A stretch of 64,000 bases of DNA from DAHUXN01 sp963729815 (GTDB taxonomy: Bacteria > Acidobacteriota > Terriglobia > Acidiferrales > UBA7541): NCBI GenBank assembly GCA_963729815.1, contig CAVSPU010000002.1:310001-374000 (forward strand), given 5' to 3'. Shown in pieces: positions 42,991 to 50,967 of this stretch. Each line of letters begins with the position of its first letter. The stretch's first letter is position 1. A model generated the notes under the pieces. That model saw nothing but the letters and a program-made list of their open reading frames with translations, was not told where the DNA came from and did not search any database. A program made the position numbers and the translations under genes.

Positions 42991-43995
42991 TTGACAGTTC
43001 GAGAGATTTTTGACCTAGTGCGCGACGACCTAGTGCTCGTCGAGCAGGAGATTGCCGCGCAAACGGGCGAGGCAATCCAGCCGATCGCGGAAATCGGGAG
43101 TTATTTGCGCGAAGGCGGAGGCAAGCGGCTGCGTCCTGCGTTGCTCTTGCTGGCGGCGGGGGCGTGCGGATACGACGGCCCGAGCGCGATACCGCTGGGC
43201 GCCGTGGTGGAAATGATTCACAGCGCCACGCTGATCCACGACGATGTGATCGATGGCGCGAACACGCGACGCGGCCGGCCTTCAACGAATGCGCGCTGGG
43301 GCAATCACATGAGCGTGCTGGCGGGCGACTGGCTGTACATGCAGTCGTTCAAAATCGCGCTGCAGGAACGCAACTTCGACGTGCTGGATATCCTGATCGA
43401 CCTCACGCAGAACATGGTGGAGGGCGAACTGCTGCAACTCACCTGCCTGAACCGCATAGACCTGAGCGAGCGGGAAGCCACGGACCTTTCGTACCGCAAG
43501 ACTGCGTGCCTTTTCAGCGGATGCGCGGAACTCGGTGCGGCACTGGCCGGATGGGACGATGCGACGCGCCAGGCGCTGGCCGAGTATGGGCGCCAAGCGG
43601 GGCTGGCGTTCCAGCTCGTCGATGACCTGCTGGACTTCACGGCATCATCGGAAAAGCTGGGCAAGCCTGTCTTGAGCGACCTGAAAGAAGGAAAGGTGAC
43701 GCTGCCGCTGATTTTCGCGCTACGAAATGGGGCATCGGGCAATGGCGCGGGACACGACGGCCACCGGGGCGGCCGGGACCTGGTCGCAACAGTGCTGCGA
43801 GAAAAGGATTTTCAGAGCGTCAGGCCCGAAGAAATCACTTCGCTTGTGCGCGATTCTGGCGCGCTTGAGCATTCGCGGCAATTGGCGATTGAATACGCCA
43901 ATCGCGCGAAGACCTGCCTGGATGTTTGCAAGGATTCCGAGTACCGTCGCGCGCTTCTCTCCGTGCTTGACTTTATCCTCGAGCGCGAAAGCTGA
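42991..43995 (+). CDS. Trans-polyprenyl diphosphate synthase
   Basis: A 334-residue isoprenyl synthase, probably starting with TTG. 'GGGKRLRPALLLL' and the first Asp-rich motif 'LIHDDVIDGANTRRG' bind the allylic substrate and magnesium; 'GLAFQLVDDLLDF' is the second. It likely makes the octaprenyl or longer side chain of a respiratory quinone. A glycine-rich insert ('ASGNGAGHDGHRGGRD') interrupts the region after 'LPLIFALRN', atypical but in a loop. It is last in the larC-metG-tatD unit, 25 nt after tatD. Confidence 0.9.
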   Translation: MTVREIFDLVRDDLVLVEQEIAAQTGEAIQPIAEIGSYLREGGGKRLRPALLLLAAGACGYDGPSAIPLGAVVEMIHSATLIHDDVIDGANTRRGRPSTNARWGNHMSVLAGDWLYMQSFKIALQERNFDVLDILIDLTQNMVEGELLQLTCLNRIDLSEREATDLSYRKTACLFSGCAELGAALAGWDDATRQALAEYGRQAGLAFQLVDDLLDFTASSEKLGKPVLSDLKEGKVTLPLIFALRNGASGNGAGHDGHRGGRDLVATVLREKDFQSVRPEEITSLVRDSGALEHSRQLAIEYANRAKTCLDVCKDSEYRRALLSVLDFILERES

Positions 43996-44200
43996 CGCCG
44001 CGTGTTGGCGTCATTTCGAACGAAGTGGCCTTTGCTTCGCGAAGACTCTGCTCTATCTCTTTTACAGTGCGGCGCGCCGTTTGCATCCCAAGATATCCAG
44101 CAAGGCGGCTCAAGGCTGCATTGCTGTGGCCGCCCGACATCTTGTTGAAACGCGCTGTGTCAACGCATCCACCTGGGGCGATGTGTTTCGCGGCTGTTGG

Positions 44201-44578
44201 CTATTTGGTGTGTAAGTACTGGATGAGCGCACCCACATCCTTGTTGGACAGTGTGCCCCTGAACGGCGGCATGATCCCGCGCCCGTTTAGAATCACGTTC
44301 CGCAACTCCTGATCAGTGGCTGGCGCACCGCTTGGAAGGGTCTTGCGACGGAACAGCCCATGGAGGTTGGGCGGTTTCGTGACCAGCTGCAAGCCAGTGG
44401 CCTCGTGACACCCCGCGCAGAAGTTTTGATACGCGCTTTGTCCTTCGGCTAGCGTTTGCTCTTTCACCCGGGCTTTACCCGACTGAATCCAAAAAAACAA
44501 GAGAAGCGCGAGAGTGACAAGTATCACGGGGCCAGAAAACCGAAATCTGGAATGCTTGGTCTTATTTTTTCTTCGCAT
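44201..44578 (-). CDS. Membrane-anchored monohaem cytochrome c
   Basis: A 125-residue protein with an N-terminal transmembrane anchor (residues 14-31) and one haem site C54-A-G-C57-H58. Met103 in 'GIMPPF' is the expected axial ligand. It overlaps the end of the SCO1-like gene by 17 nt, so the two are coupled. It may act as a small electron carrier or redox partner in copper/oxidase assembly. The ATG at 44578 was chosen over 44653 because the latter lies well inside the upstream gene. Confidence 0.85.
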   Translation of the reverse strand: MRRKNKTKHSRFRFSGPVILVTLALLLFFWIQSGKARVKEQTLAEGQSAYQNFCAGCHEATGLQLVTKPPNLHGLFRRKTLPSGAPATDQELRNVILNGRGIMPPFRGTLSNKDVGALIQYLHTK

Positions 44579-45458
44579 TGCTGGCGACCAAGGATTTCGA
44601 GTCGGTTGCAGAGTCTTTGACCGCTTCGACGATTTGGGAGGGTGTCCACTCATTTCCGGGCCACATTTGCTCTACCGTCCCATTTGGAGCAAGCAAGATC
44701 GTATTCATACTGTGGTTTATCACGTTGTTTTCCTGAAAGTAGACGAGGTCGAACGCGGACGCCAGCTTCTTGAGATCTTCGGGGCTCGTCGATGCGAAAC
44801 TCCACTGTGCAAAGCCTGAGGCATCGCCCTTCAGGTAGGCTAGCCCGTACTTGCGAAGCACTGGGGGAGTGTCGAATTTCGGATCGAGGCTGATGCTCAG
44901 CAGATGCGTCTTGTTGTAAAGGGAAGGCGTCTGGGCGAGTGTCTGATGAATCTTGGCGAACTCGCTGGTTATCAAGGGGCAAAACGTCGGGAACGGACAG
45001 CGAGTGTAGATGAACGTCAGTAGCACAGCTTTGCCCTTGAGGTCGGACAAATGGAAAGTCCTGCCGTCCTGATCGACGAGCGGGACGTCAGGAATCTCCT
45101 CGCCCCGCAGCAATTCGCGCGGCTGAGTTGCGGTGATTGTGCCTCGGCTGCTCTGATCCGTAATGGCGATGTGTTCCAGCCAATAGGTATTGTTGCTTTT
45201 CACGACGACATCGGCTCTGATCTTGTCACCTGGCTCGACCCGTTGAAGTCCCTGCGAATCTTTCACCACGTAGTTCATGGTCATCGCCGGCATGAAGCCG
45301 GGAATGTTATCGCCGTCCACCGTGATCGTGCCTGAGGAAACATCTTTCACCAGGACTTGTCCGTTAAGCGTGTAGTATTTCGCCGACTTTTGACAGCCGG
45401 CGCTGGCAAATAAGAAAAGTAAAAATGAGGCCTTCAAGTATCCGAATCTCCGACTCAT
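44562..45458 (-). CDS. CusF-SCO1 fusion lipoprotein
   Basis: A 298-residue exported protein with a lipobox (ASAGC, Cys22). Residues 30-100 form a CusF-like copper-binding domain ('TITVDGDNIPGFMPAMTMNY'). Residues 115-285 form a SCO1/SenC thioredoxin-fold domain: Cys154 and Cys160 in 'RCPFPTFCP' and His249 in 'NVINHSMN' are the copper ligands. The two cysteines are five residues apart rather than three, a variant seen in part of the family. Joining a copper carrier to a copper-insertion protein in one chain fits delivery of copper to cytochrome oxidase. Confidence 0.88.
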   Translation of the reverse strand: MSRRFGYLKASFLLFLFASAGCQKSAKYYTLNGQVLVKDVSSGTITVDGDNIPGFMPAMTMNYVVKDSQGLQRVEPGDKIRADVVVKSNNTYWLEHIAITDQSSRGTITATQPRELLRGEEIPDVPLVDQDGRTFHLSDLKGKAVLLTFIYTRCPFPTFCPLITSEFAKIHQTLAQTPSLYNKTHLLSISLDPKFDTPPVLRKYGLAYLKGDASGFAQWSFASTSPEDLKKLASAFDLVYFQENNVINHSMNTILLAPNGTVEQMWPGNEWTPSQIVEAVKDSATDSKSLVASNAKKK

Positions 45459-45578
45459 GCCAATATCCTTTCAACTCATCCGTCACTAATGAAACCTGCA
45501 CTGCGATTCCACGTAGACCTCCCGCAGGGCTTTGCAATGAACATGCCAAACGTCACGCCATTGCCGATCACGCGAAAG

Positions 45579-46007
45579 CTAGCGGCCTACTGGCTTCTTT
45601 TTCTCCGCCGATTCTTTCTTGGCGACTTGGACGTTGTCGAGGTAAGCGCCATCGCTAGCGTCTACGAGGTCCGCAGTGATGACATCGCCGGCGTGCAGGT
45701 TAGCTAGGGCTGTAGAGCCATGCACCGGATAGGACATCGTCATGGCTCCCATGTAGCCGGGAATGGCCTGCATGTCGACGACCAGCGAGCTGTTTGACGC
45801 GTTCACCGAAACAACTGTGCCCTTGAGCTGGTAATGTTGGGCCTGCGTTTGTTGTTGCGCCTGTTGTTGTGCGTGTGGCTGGGCTTGCGCCTGGGTTTGC
45901 GACTGTGTTTGTTTTTTGCATCCGCCCAGAGCGAAAACAAGCAATACCGGAATCAGCGCGAGCAACGCATGGGCCAGCCGTATTCTGCGATTTGATTTTT
46001 GTTGCAT
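45579..46007 (-). CDS. CusF-like copper-binding lipoprotein
   Basis: A 142-residue protein with a lipobox (ALGGC, Cys30), a Gln/Ala-rich low-complexity linker (about residues 31-57), then a small beta-barrel 'YQLKGTVVSVNASNSSLVVD', 'IPGYMGAMTMSYPV' and 'GDVITADLV'. The Met pair in 'AMTM' matches the CusF-type copper site. It is closely similar to the first domain of the fusion protein downstream. It probably carries copper in the periplasm between the TonB receptor and the SCO protein (inference). Confidence 0.8.
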   Translation of the reverse strand: MQQKSNRRIRLAHALLALIPVLLVFALGGCKKQTQSQTQAQAQPHAQQQAQQQTQAQHYQLKGTVVSVNASNSSLVVDMQAIPGYMGAMTMSYPVHGSTALANLHAGDVITADLVDASDGAYLDNVQVAKKESAEKKKPVGR

Positions 46008-46055
46008 CGTACTTGTCCCCTTTCTTGATTCTGCAAAATGCAAGCGAATTCAATT

Positions 46056-48332
46056 TCAGAAGTGGAACCGGTAGCGGAACTCTCCATAAATTTCGCGCGG
46101 GTCATTCCAGTGAAAACCTCCGAACGTCAGACTGTTGTCCAGCTGCACGCGCCGGTTCGCCACGTTCAGGGCGGTCACTGAAACGGAATAGTTCTCCCCG
46201 AAGCTTTTGCCCGCGGAGAGGTCGAACGTGGTATGCCCGGGCAGATAGTCCCCGGGATACGGCATGCCGGGAAAGGCGTTGTGGAACCCCGAGCCGTAAT
46301 ACACGTTCGTGGAGGCGAAGGTCCGCCAGGGAAGAGTTGCATTGAATCCCAGGTTCAAAGTATTTCTTTGATCATGATCGACGGGACCATATCCTGGCGC
46401 TCCATAGCAGTTGGGGTTGGATGCCGGGCAAATCAATCCTCCGGTGATCGGTGACGTCGCTTGCGCAAATTGATTCGAATATGCCAGGTGAAATTGTCCG
46501 CGCCTCCAGAGAAGCGGCGACCGCAATGTCAATTCCCAACCTTGAATCAGCGCTGCGTCCCAGGTAATCGGCCAGAAAAGGTTCGACTCGCCGATATTGT
46601 TATGGTCGAGCCAGTTGGTCGCTCTGGTCTGGAAATTGTCGGCGCTCAAAGTCCACCCGCGATAGGGAATGGTCACGCCGAACTGATGCTCCTCGTCCCG
46701 CTCGCCATGCAGTGCCGCGAAAGAGAATCCCGCGTTATTCGCGAAGCCGAACAGTGCCCCCGTCGCTGTCACCAGCGGCGGCGCTTGATAAAAATCGCCG
46801 TAGAAGGCGCGAAAAACCCAGTTGAGGCGGGGAACTCTCACCGTCGCGCCAAAGCGCGGGTCCGTCGCGCTCTCCGAAACCGTCCCGGTGAAATTCGTCT
46901 GCCGCAGTCCGGCAATCAGCGTCAGGATGGAATTCACTTTGTAGGTGTCATCGATGAACTCCGCCGAGAGCCCTCCATTCACAGTAACCGAAGACGGCAG
47001 AAAATTTGGGTTTCCGGCGTCGAAGTAGTTGTACTGGTGCTGGGCGAATCCATAAACGCCGGCTTGCAGGTTGTTCTTCCAGAACGTCGCGTCAAACGAC
47101 GCCTGCGCCCCTCCGTAGTTCGCGTTCTGATCCACAGTCGTGCGGAGCGGATAATCGTTCGCACCGCCGCTATAGTGCGCCGCATTGTAGTGATAAAAAG
47201 GAGAAAGGGTCAGCACCATGTTCGGATTAAACGTGTGTACCCACGAAAGAACCGCATAGCCATCCGGCTCCCGCTCGGCATCGCGCAAACCGTAACTGGG
47301 CGGATTTCCACCCATTGTCAACAACTGATTTCCGATGGAGTTGGGATCCGGGTCGTAGGGGATCTGATAATAATCCTGCCGCAAGGAAGTAACCACGCGC
47401 AGTTGGTTCTGGGGATCGACATTGAACATGAGGGAAGCGAATCCGCCGTAGCCGTTTTCCGCATCGTGATACGTTTGCGCGATCGGCGCCTGCAATCCGT
47501 AATTACTCCGATTCCCATTCAGGCTGAGGTAGTACGCCAGCCGGTCCGTGTGTCCTCCGCAGCCGACCTGGTCGTCCGTTTGATAAAAATTTCCGGCAGT
47601 CACTGCCAAATCGCAGTTACTGTTAAATTCAAATCCGTTTTGCGGCACGATGTTGAACATCCCGTACGTGCGGTCACCGTAATCGGCGTCGTAGCTGCCT
47701 CGGAGAACCTCCAGGTAATCGATGTCCTTGGGATCAATCTGCGGCCCCAAATTGCTGGCGATGTTCGTATTGGGTATGGGGACGCCGTCAATCAGCCAGC
47801 TGACTTGATGGCCACCGCGCATGTGCAGCATGTCGTGCGTCACGTAAGTCCCGGGCACGTAGTCAGTGATCATGTTCAGACTATTGGTCAGCGTCGCTCC
47901 GGGCGTTTGCTGAATCTGCGTGCGGTTCAGCATCGTCGTTGGCGTGACCGTGGTCGTGGCGATCTCTGCCTCAGTTTCCGACACTGTCACTGTATTGTTC
48001 ACCGCTGCGATGGAAAGCGGGAAGTGCAGTATCGGCGACTCGTCGGAGTTCAGCGTGAACGTCTGCTCCAGTGCACTGAACCCCTTTGCCGTCACCGTGA
48101 TCGAATACTCTCCGAACGGCACCGCGGGAAACGCAAATTCGCCGTTGTCGTTCGTTTTGGCGGACTGCGTCCACGCCGAGTTCGTTGATTTCAGAATGAC
48201 CATCGCGCCAACAATCGGCCGGTGCTGCGGGTCGTGCACAACTCCGCGCACCGTCCCGAAAACAACCGCGTATACCAGCCCTGCGCACACGAAAACAATA
48301 AGAGCAAATAAAACCCCTCGAAGCACTCGCAT
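46056..48332 (-). CDS. TonB-dependent receptor with carboxypeptidase-like regulatory domain
   Basis: A 758-residue outer-membrane receptor; ATG at 48332 has AGGAG 7 nt upstream. After the signal peptide comes a CarboxypepD-type domain ('GTVRGVVHDPQHRPIVGAMVIL', in parts, residues about 28-105), the plug ('LNRTQIQQTPGATLTNSLNMI', 'IDGVPIPNTNIASNLGPQIDP' in parts) and a beta-barrel ending in aromatic 'FRYRFHF'. Position among CusF/SCO genes suggests copper or a copper complex as cargo; an organic ligand is possible. The downstream CusF gene follows after 48 nt. Confidence 0.88.
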   Translation of the reverse strand: MRVLRGVLFALIVFVCAGLVYAVVFGTVRGVVHDPQHRPIVGAMVILKSTNSAWTQSAKTNDNGEFAFPAVPFGEYSITVTAKGFSALEQTFTLNSDESPILHFPLSIAAVNNTVTVSETEAEIATTTVTPTTMLNRTQIQQTPGATLTNSLNMITDYVPGTYVTHDMLHMRGGHQVSWLIDGVPIPNTNIASNLGPQIDPKDIDYLEVLRGSYDADYGDRTYGMFNIVPQNGFEFNSNCDLAVTAGNFYQTDDQVGCGGHTDRLAYYLSLNGNRSNYGLQAPIAQTYHDAENGYGGFASLMFNVDPQNQLRVVTSLRQDYYQIPYDPDPNSIGNQLLTMGGNPPSYGLRDAEREPDGYAVLSWVHTFNPNMVLTLSPFYHYNAAHYSGGANDYPLRTTVDQNANYGGAQASFDATFWKNNLQAGVYGFAQHQYNYFDAGNPNFLPSSVTVNGGLSAEFIDDTYKVNSILTLIAGLRQTNFTGTVSESATDPRFGATVRVPRLNWVFRAFYGDFYQAPPLVTATGALFGFANNAGFSFAALHGERDEEHQFGVTIPYRGWTLSADNFQTRATNWLDHNNIGESNLFWPITWDAALIQGWELTLRSPLLWRRGQFHLAYSNQFAQATSPITGGLICPASNPNCYGAPGYGPVDHDQRNTLNLGFNATLPWRTFASTNVYYGSGFHNAFPGMPYPGDYLPGHTTFDLSAGKSFGENYSVSVTALNVANRRVQLDNSLTFGGFHWNDPREIYGEFRYRFHF

Positions 48333-48528
48333 TTCGAATCTCCTGTCCTCGTTTTTTTGTCCGAGTAGCGTAGCCCCGTCGTTTTTCCGGGTCTGCGGCT
48401 TTTCCTTCGTGGCGCCGACCTTCCGGCGCGGCTCTCCGCCCTGAAGTAACAAGGGCAGCGCGTTAGATATGCCCATTCATTGCGGCCTTCGCGGCCTGTT
48501 TGTGTTCTTGCAAGTTATTGCGGAAGTC

Positions 48529-48909
48529 TTACGATCTGGGAGGCTGGAACGGAGGAACGGAAAATCCTGCAAAATCCGAAACGGCAGCGACCGGCGAAAT
48601 CGCCCATGCCGACGCGAGCGGCGGAACGGCCGTGGCTGCGCTCAATTGAGTGGGCGGGAGCGGAGAGGCAAGACCGTAGTCGAGGCCTGCCCGAGAATTG
48701 CAGCGCATCATGCAATTTGAGACGCCGGAGGACGAGTGGTTGCACATGCCGCCCATGGCGTGGTTGCGGTGCAAGCAGCACAACATCGTGCATTGCTTTG
48801 GCGCGCAGGCGTAACCGCGAGCCATCAGCGCGAATGGCGCAGCGAGCAGCGCGACGATCAGAAGTCCAGATTGGATCCGTTGAAACATTTTCAAATAATG
48901 CGTTTTCAC
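48529..48909 (-). CDS. Small exported Cys/His/Met-rich peptide, putative copper binder
   Basis: A 126-residue protein (GTG start; ATG at 48888 is an alternative) with an N-terminal hydrophobic segment (about 14-30). It is followed by a dense ligand cluster: Cys at 'CAPKQC', 'MLCCLH', 'MCNHSSS', 'NCMMRC', with His and Met between. The rest is Ala/Pro-rich. The cluster looks like a soft-metal binding patch. It is the first gene of the copper set, about 200 nt before the TonB receptor. I do not recognise a named family. Confidence 0.6.
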   Translation of the reverse strand: MKTHYLKMFQRIQSGLLIVALLAAPFALMARGYACAPKQCTMLCCLHRNHAMGGMCNHSSSGVSNCMMRCNSRAGLDYGLASPLPPTQLSAATAVPPLASAWAISPVAAVSDFAGFSVPPFQPPRS

Positions 48910-49020
48910 GCCGGCACTTTCGGCGGACTGGATTCATGCCGAAACGGCCACGCGAATGCTGCGGCGATATGCTAACACACCGCCGCACGACTGGAGTACG
49001 CCCGATGGCGACGCTCCGGA

Positions 49021-49049
49021 TTGCCATTTCCGTGCAATCGGGCTAGGCT
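49021..49049 (+). promoter_or_regulatory. Possible promoter of the HDAC-like gene
   Basis: TTGCCA (49021-49026) and TAGGCT (49044-49049) are 17 nt apart. The -10 ends 9 nt before the ATG, so the transcript would be leaderless or nearly so; no ribosome site is present. The -10 is weak. Confidence 0.35.
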
Positions 49050-49058
49050 CGCGCCATT

Positions 49059-49985
49059 ATGTTTCCGTTTCCATTGATTTACGATGAACGCTACGACTTG
49101 CATCTGGGGGCACACGTTTTCCCTTCGCAGAAGTATCGTCTGGTTCGCGATGCGCTGCTGGCCGAAGGGATTGCTGAGGAGAATGATTTCATCGCGCCGG
49201 CACCGGCGTCAGATGAAGATGTTCTACGCGTGCATTCGCGCGAATATGTGCGCAAGCTGAAAACGGGCGGGCTCGACTACCTTGAGATTCTTCGAATGGA
49301 GGTTCCCTACTCAAAGGAGTTGATCGAGGCGTGCTGGCTGGCGACCGGCGGGTCGATTGAAGCCGGAAAGCGCGCACTATCCGAAGGTTGCGCGGCGAAC
49401 ATCGGAGGAGGTTTCCACCACGCGTTTCCGGACCACGGGGAAGGATTCTGCGTCATTCACGACGTGGCGATCGCGATCCGGAATTTGCAGTTCACGGGCG
49501 CCATCGAGACGGCAATGACGATCGACACGGACGTGCATCAGGGGAACGGCACCGCCGCGATTTTCGGAGGCGACGGCACGGTCTATACATTTTCCATCCA
49601 TCAGGAGCACAACTATCCGTATCCGAAGCCGCCGTCGAATTTGGACGTGGACCTGCCGGACGGCATCACGGACGATGATTACCTGGCAATTCTGGAATCG
49701 AATCTCTTGCGCACATTCGAGGAATTCCATCCCGAACTCATTTTCTACATTGCCGGGGCCGATCCGTATCGAGAAGACCATCTCGGCGGGCTGGCGCTGA
49801 CGATGGAAGGATTGCGGCGCAGGGACGATTTGGTTCTCCACCATGCGCGTCGGCATCACGTGCCGGTCGCGTTGACGCTGGCCGGCGGTTATGCGCGATG
49901 CGTCGATGATACAGTTCGGATCCACGTGAACACGATTCTTGCTGCGTGCGATTCGGTGCGGCGAAAATCCCACTCGGCCGCTTGA
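49059..49985 (+). CDS. Histone-deacetylase-fold hydrolase
   Basis: A 308-residue arginase/deacetylase-fold protein. The active-site His pair is 'GGGFHHAF' (His120, His121). Zinc ligands are Asp158 and His160 in 'IDTDVHQGNG' and a later Asp in 'YIAGADPYRED'. 'LAGGYAR' provides the transition-state Tyr region. The pattern is nearest to class IV-type (HDAC11-like) bacterial members. The substrate may be an acetylated lysine or polyamine or another acyl amide; context gives no hint. Confidence 0.88.
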   Translation: MFPFPLIYDERYDLHLGAHVFPSQKYRLVRDALLAEGIAEENDFIAPAPASDEDVLRVHSREYVRKLKTGGLDYLEILRMEVPYSKELIEACWLATGGSIEAGKRALSEGCAANIGGGFHHAFPDHGEGFCVIHDVAIAIRNLQFTGAIETAMTIDTDVHQGNGTAAIFGGDGTVYTFSIHQEHNYPYPKPPSNLDVDLPDGITDDDYLAILESNLLRTFEEFHPELIFYIAGADPYREDHLGGLALTMEGLRRRDDLVLHHARRHHVPVALTLAGGYARCVDDTVRIHVNTILAACDSVRRKSHSAA

Positions 49986-50048
49986 AATTCCACGGACGCG
50001 CACAAGGGAAGCAGGGCAGTTGCCGGAAACCACGACGAGGCAGAAAGC

Positions 50049-50942
50049 TCAGGCGGATTGTTTCTTGAGGAGGACGTTCAGCGAGCCCATGCGGTAGCCT
50101 TCGAGGTCGAGCGTGACATAGGCAAAGCCGAATTGCTTGATGCCGTCGGCAATTCTCGCGGCCATGGCCGGATCCAAGGCGCGCGGCAGTTCGTCGGAGG
50201 CTACTTCGACGCGCGCGAGTTCGCCATGAACCCTTAGACGGAATTGGCGGAAGCCGAGACCGCGCAGGAAGTCTTCGCCGCGCTCGATACGCGCCAGTAA
50301 TTCAGGAGTAACTTCTGTTTCGTAGGCGACACGCGACGAAAGGCACGCCGCAGCGGGGCGGTCCCATGTGACAAGCCCAGCTTCGCGCGAGAGCAGGCGA
50401 ATCTCCGCTTTGCAGAGGCCGGCGTCCAGGAGCGGAGCAAGCACTTTGTGCTCGAAGGCGGCGCGATGGCCGGAGCGAAATTCGTGCGTGTCATCGGCGT
50501 TGACTCCGTAGGCGATGGCGGCGAAGCCGCGCACGCGCGCCAGCGCTTCCATTTTGTCGAAGAGCTCATCCTTGCAGTGGAAGCAGCGGTTGGCGTCGTT
50601 GGCAACGTAGAGAGGATTCGCGAACTCATCTGTCTCGATGCATTCGTGACGAATCCCATTTGCGCGCGCGAACGCTCGAGCCTCGCTGCGGTCATGCTGA
50701 GAAAAACTGGGAGACAACGCGGTAATGGCAAGAACTCTGTCGCCCAACGCCTCGCGGGCAGCCCAGGCAAGATACGCGGAATCCGCGCCGCCGGAAAAAG
50801 CAACGAGCAGAGAATCAAGCTTCCGGAGATCGGCAATCAGTTTGTTCTGCTTCAGGCGGCAGGCTTGAATGTCCAGCCCGGAGGAAATGGCAACACTCGT
50901 GTCGCCGGATTTTGGAAGTTCTTGCACGCGGTGTTCCCGCAT
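50049..50942 (-). CDS. larE: ATP-dependent sacrificial sulfur transferase LarE
   Basis: A 297-residue PP-loop protein. 'AFSGGADSAYLAW' (Ser50-Ser55) binds ATP; 'NRCFHCKDELF' and 'YGVNADDTHEFR' are LarE marks. Cys200 in 'PAAACLSSRV' corresponds to the cysteine that gives up its sulfur to the pincer cofactor in the lactobacillar enzyme. With larC in the same window it supports production of the nickel-pincer nucleotide. LarB and a LarA-type racemase must be elsewhere. It lies 26 nt after the POTRA gene on the same strand. Confidence 0.9.
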   Translation of the reverse strand: MREHRVQELPKSGDTSVAISSGLDIQACRLKQNKLIADLRKLDSLLVAFSGGADSAYLAWAAREALGDRVLAITALSPSFSQHDRSEARAFARANGIRHECIETDEFANPLYVANDANRCFHCKDELFDKMEALARVRGFAAIAYGVNADDTHEFRSGHRAAFEHKVLAPLLDAGLCKAEIRLLSREAGLVTWDRPAAACLSSRVAYETEVTPELLARIERGEDFLRGLGFRQFRLRVHGELARVEVASDELPRALDPAMAARIADGIKQFGFAYVTLDLEGYRMGSLNVLLKKQSA

Positions 50943-50967
50943 GGGAACGCAGTATAACGCGAAATGC

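Noticed and set aside
46461..48188. 575-codon plus-strand frame opposite the TonB receptor
   Set aside because: Antisense shadow; the TonB receptor reads with full plug and barrel features.
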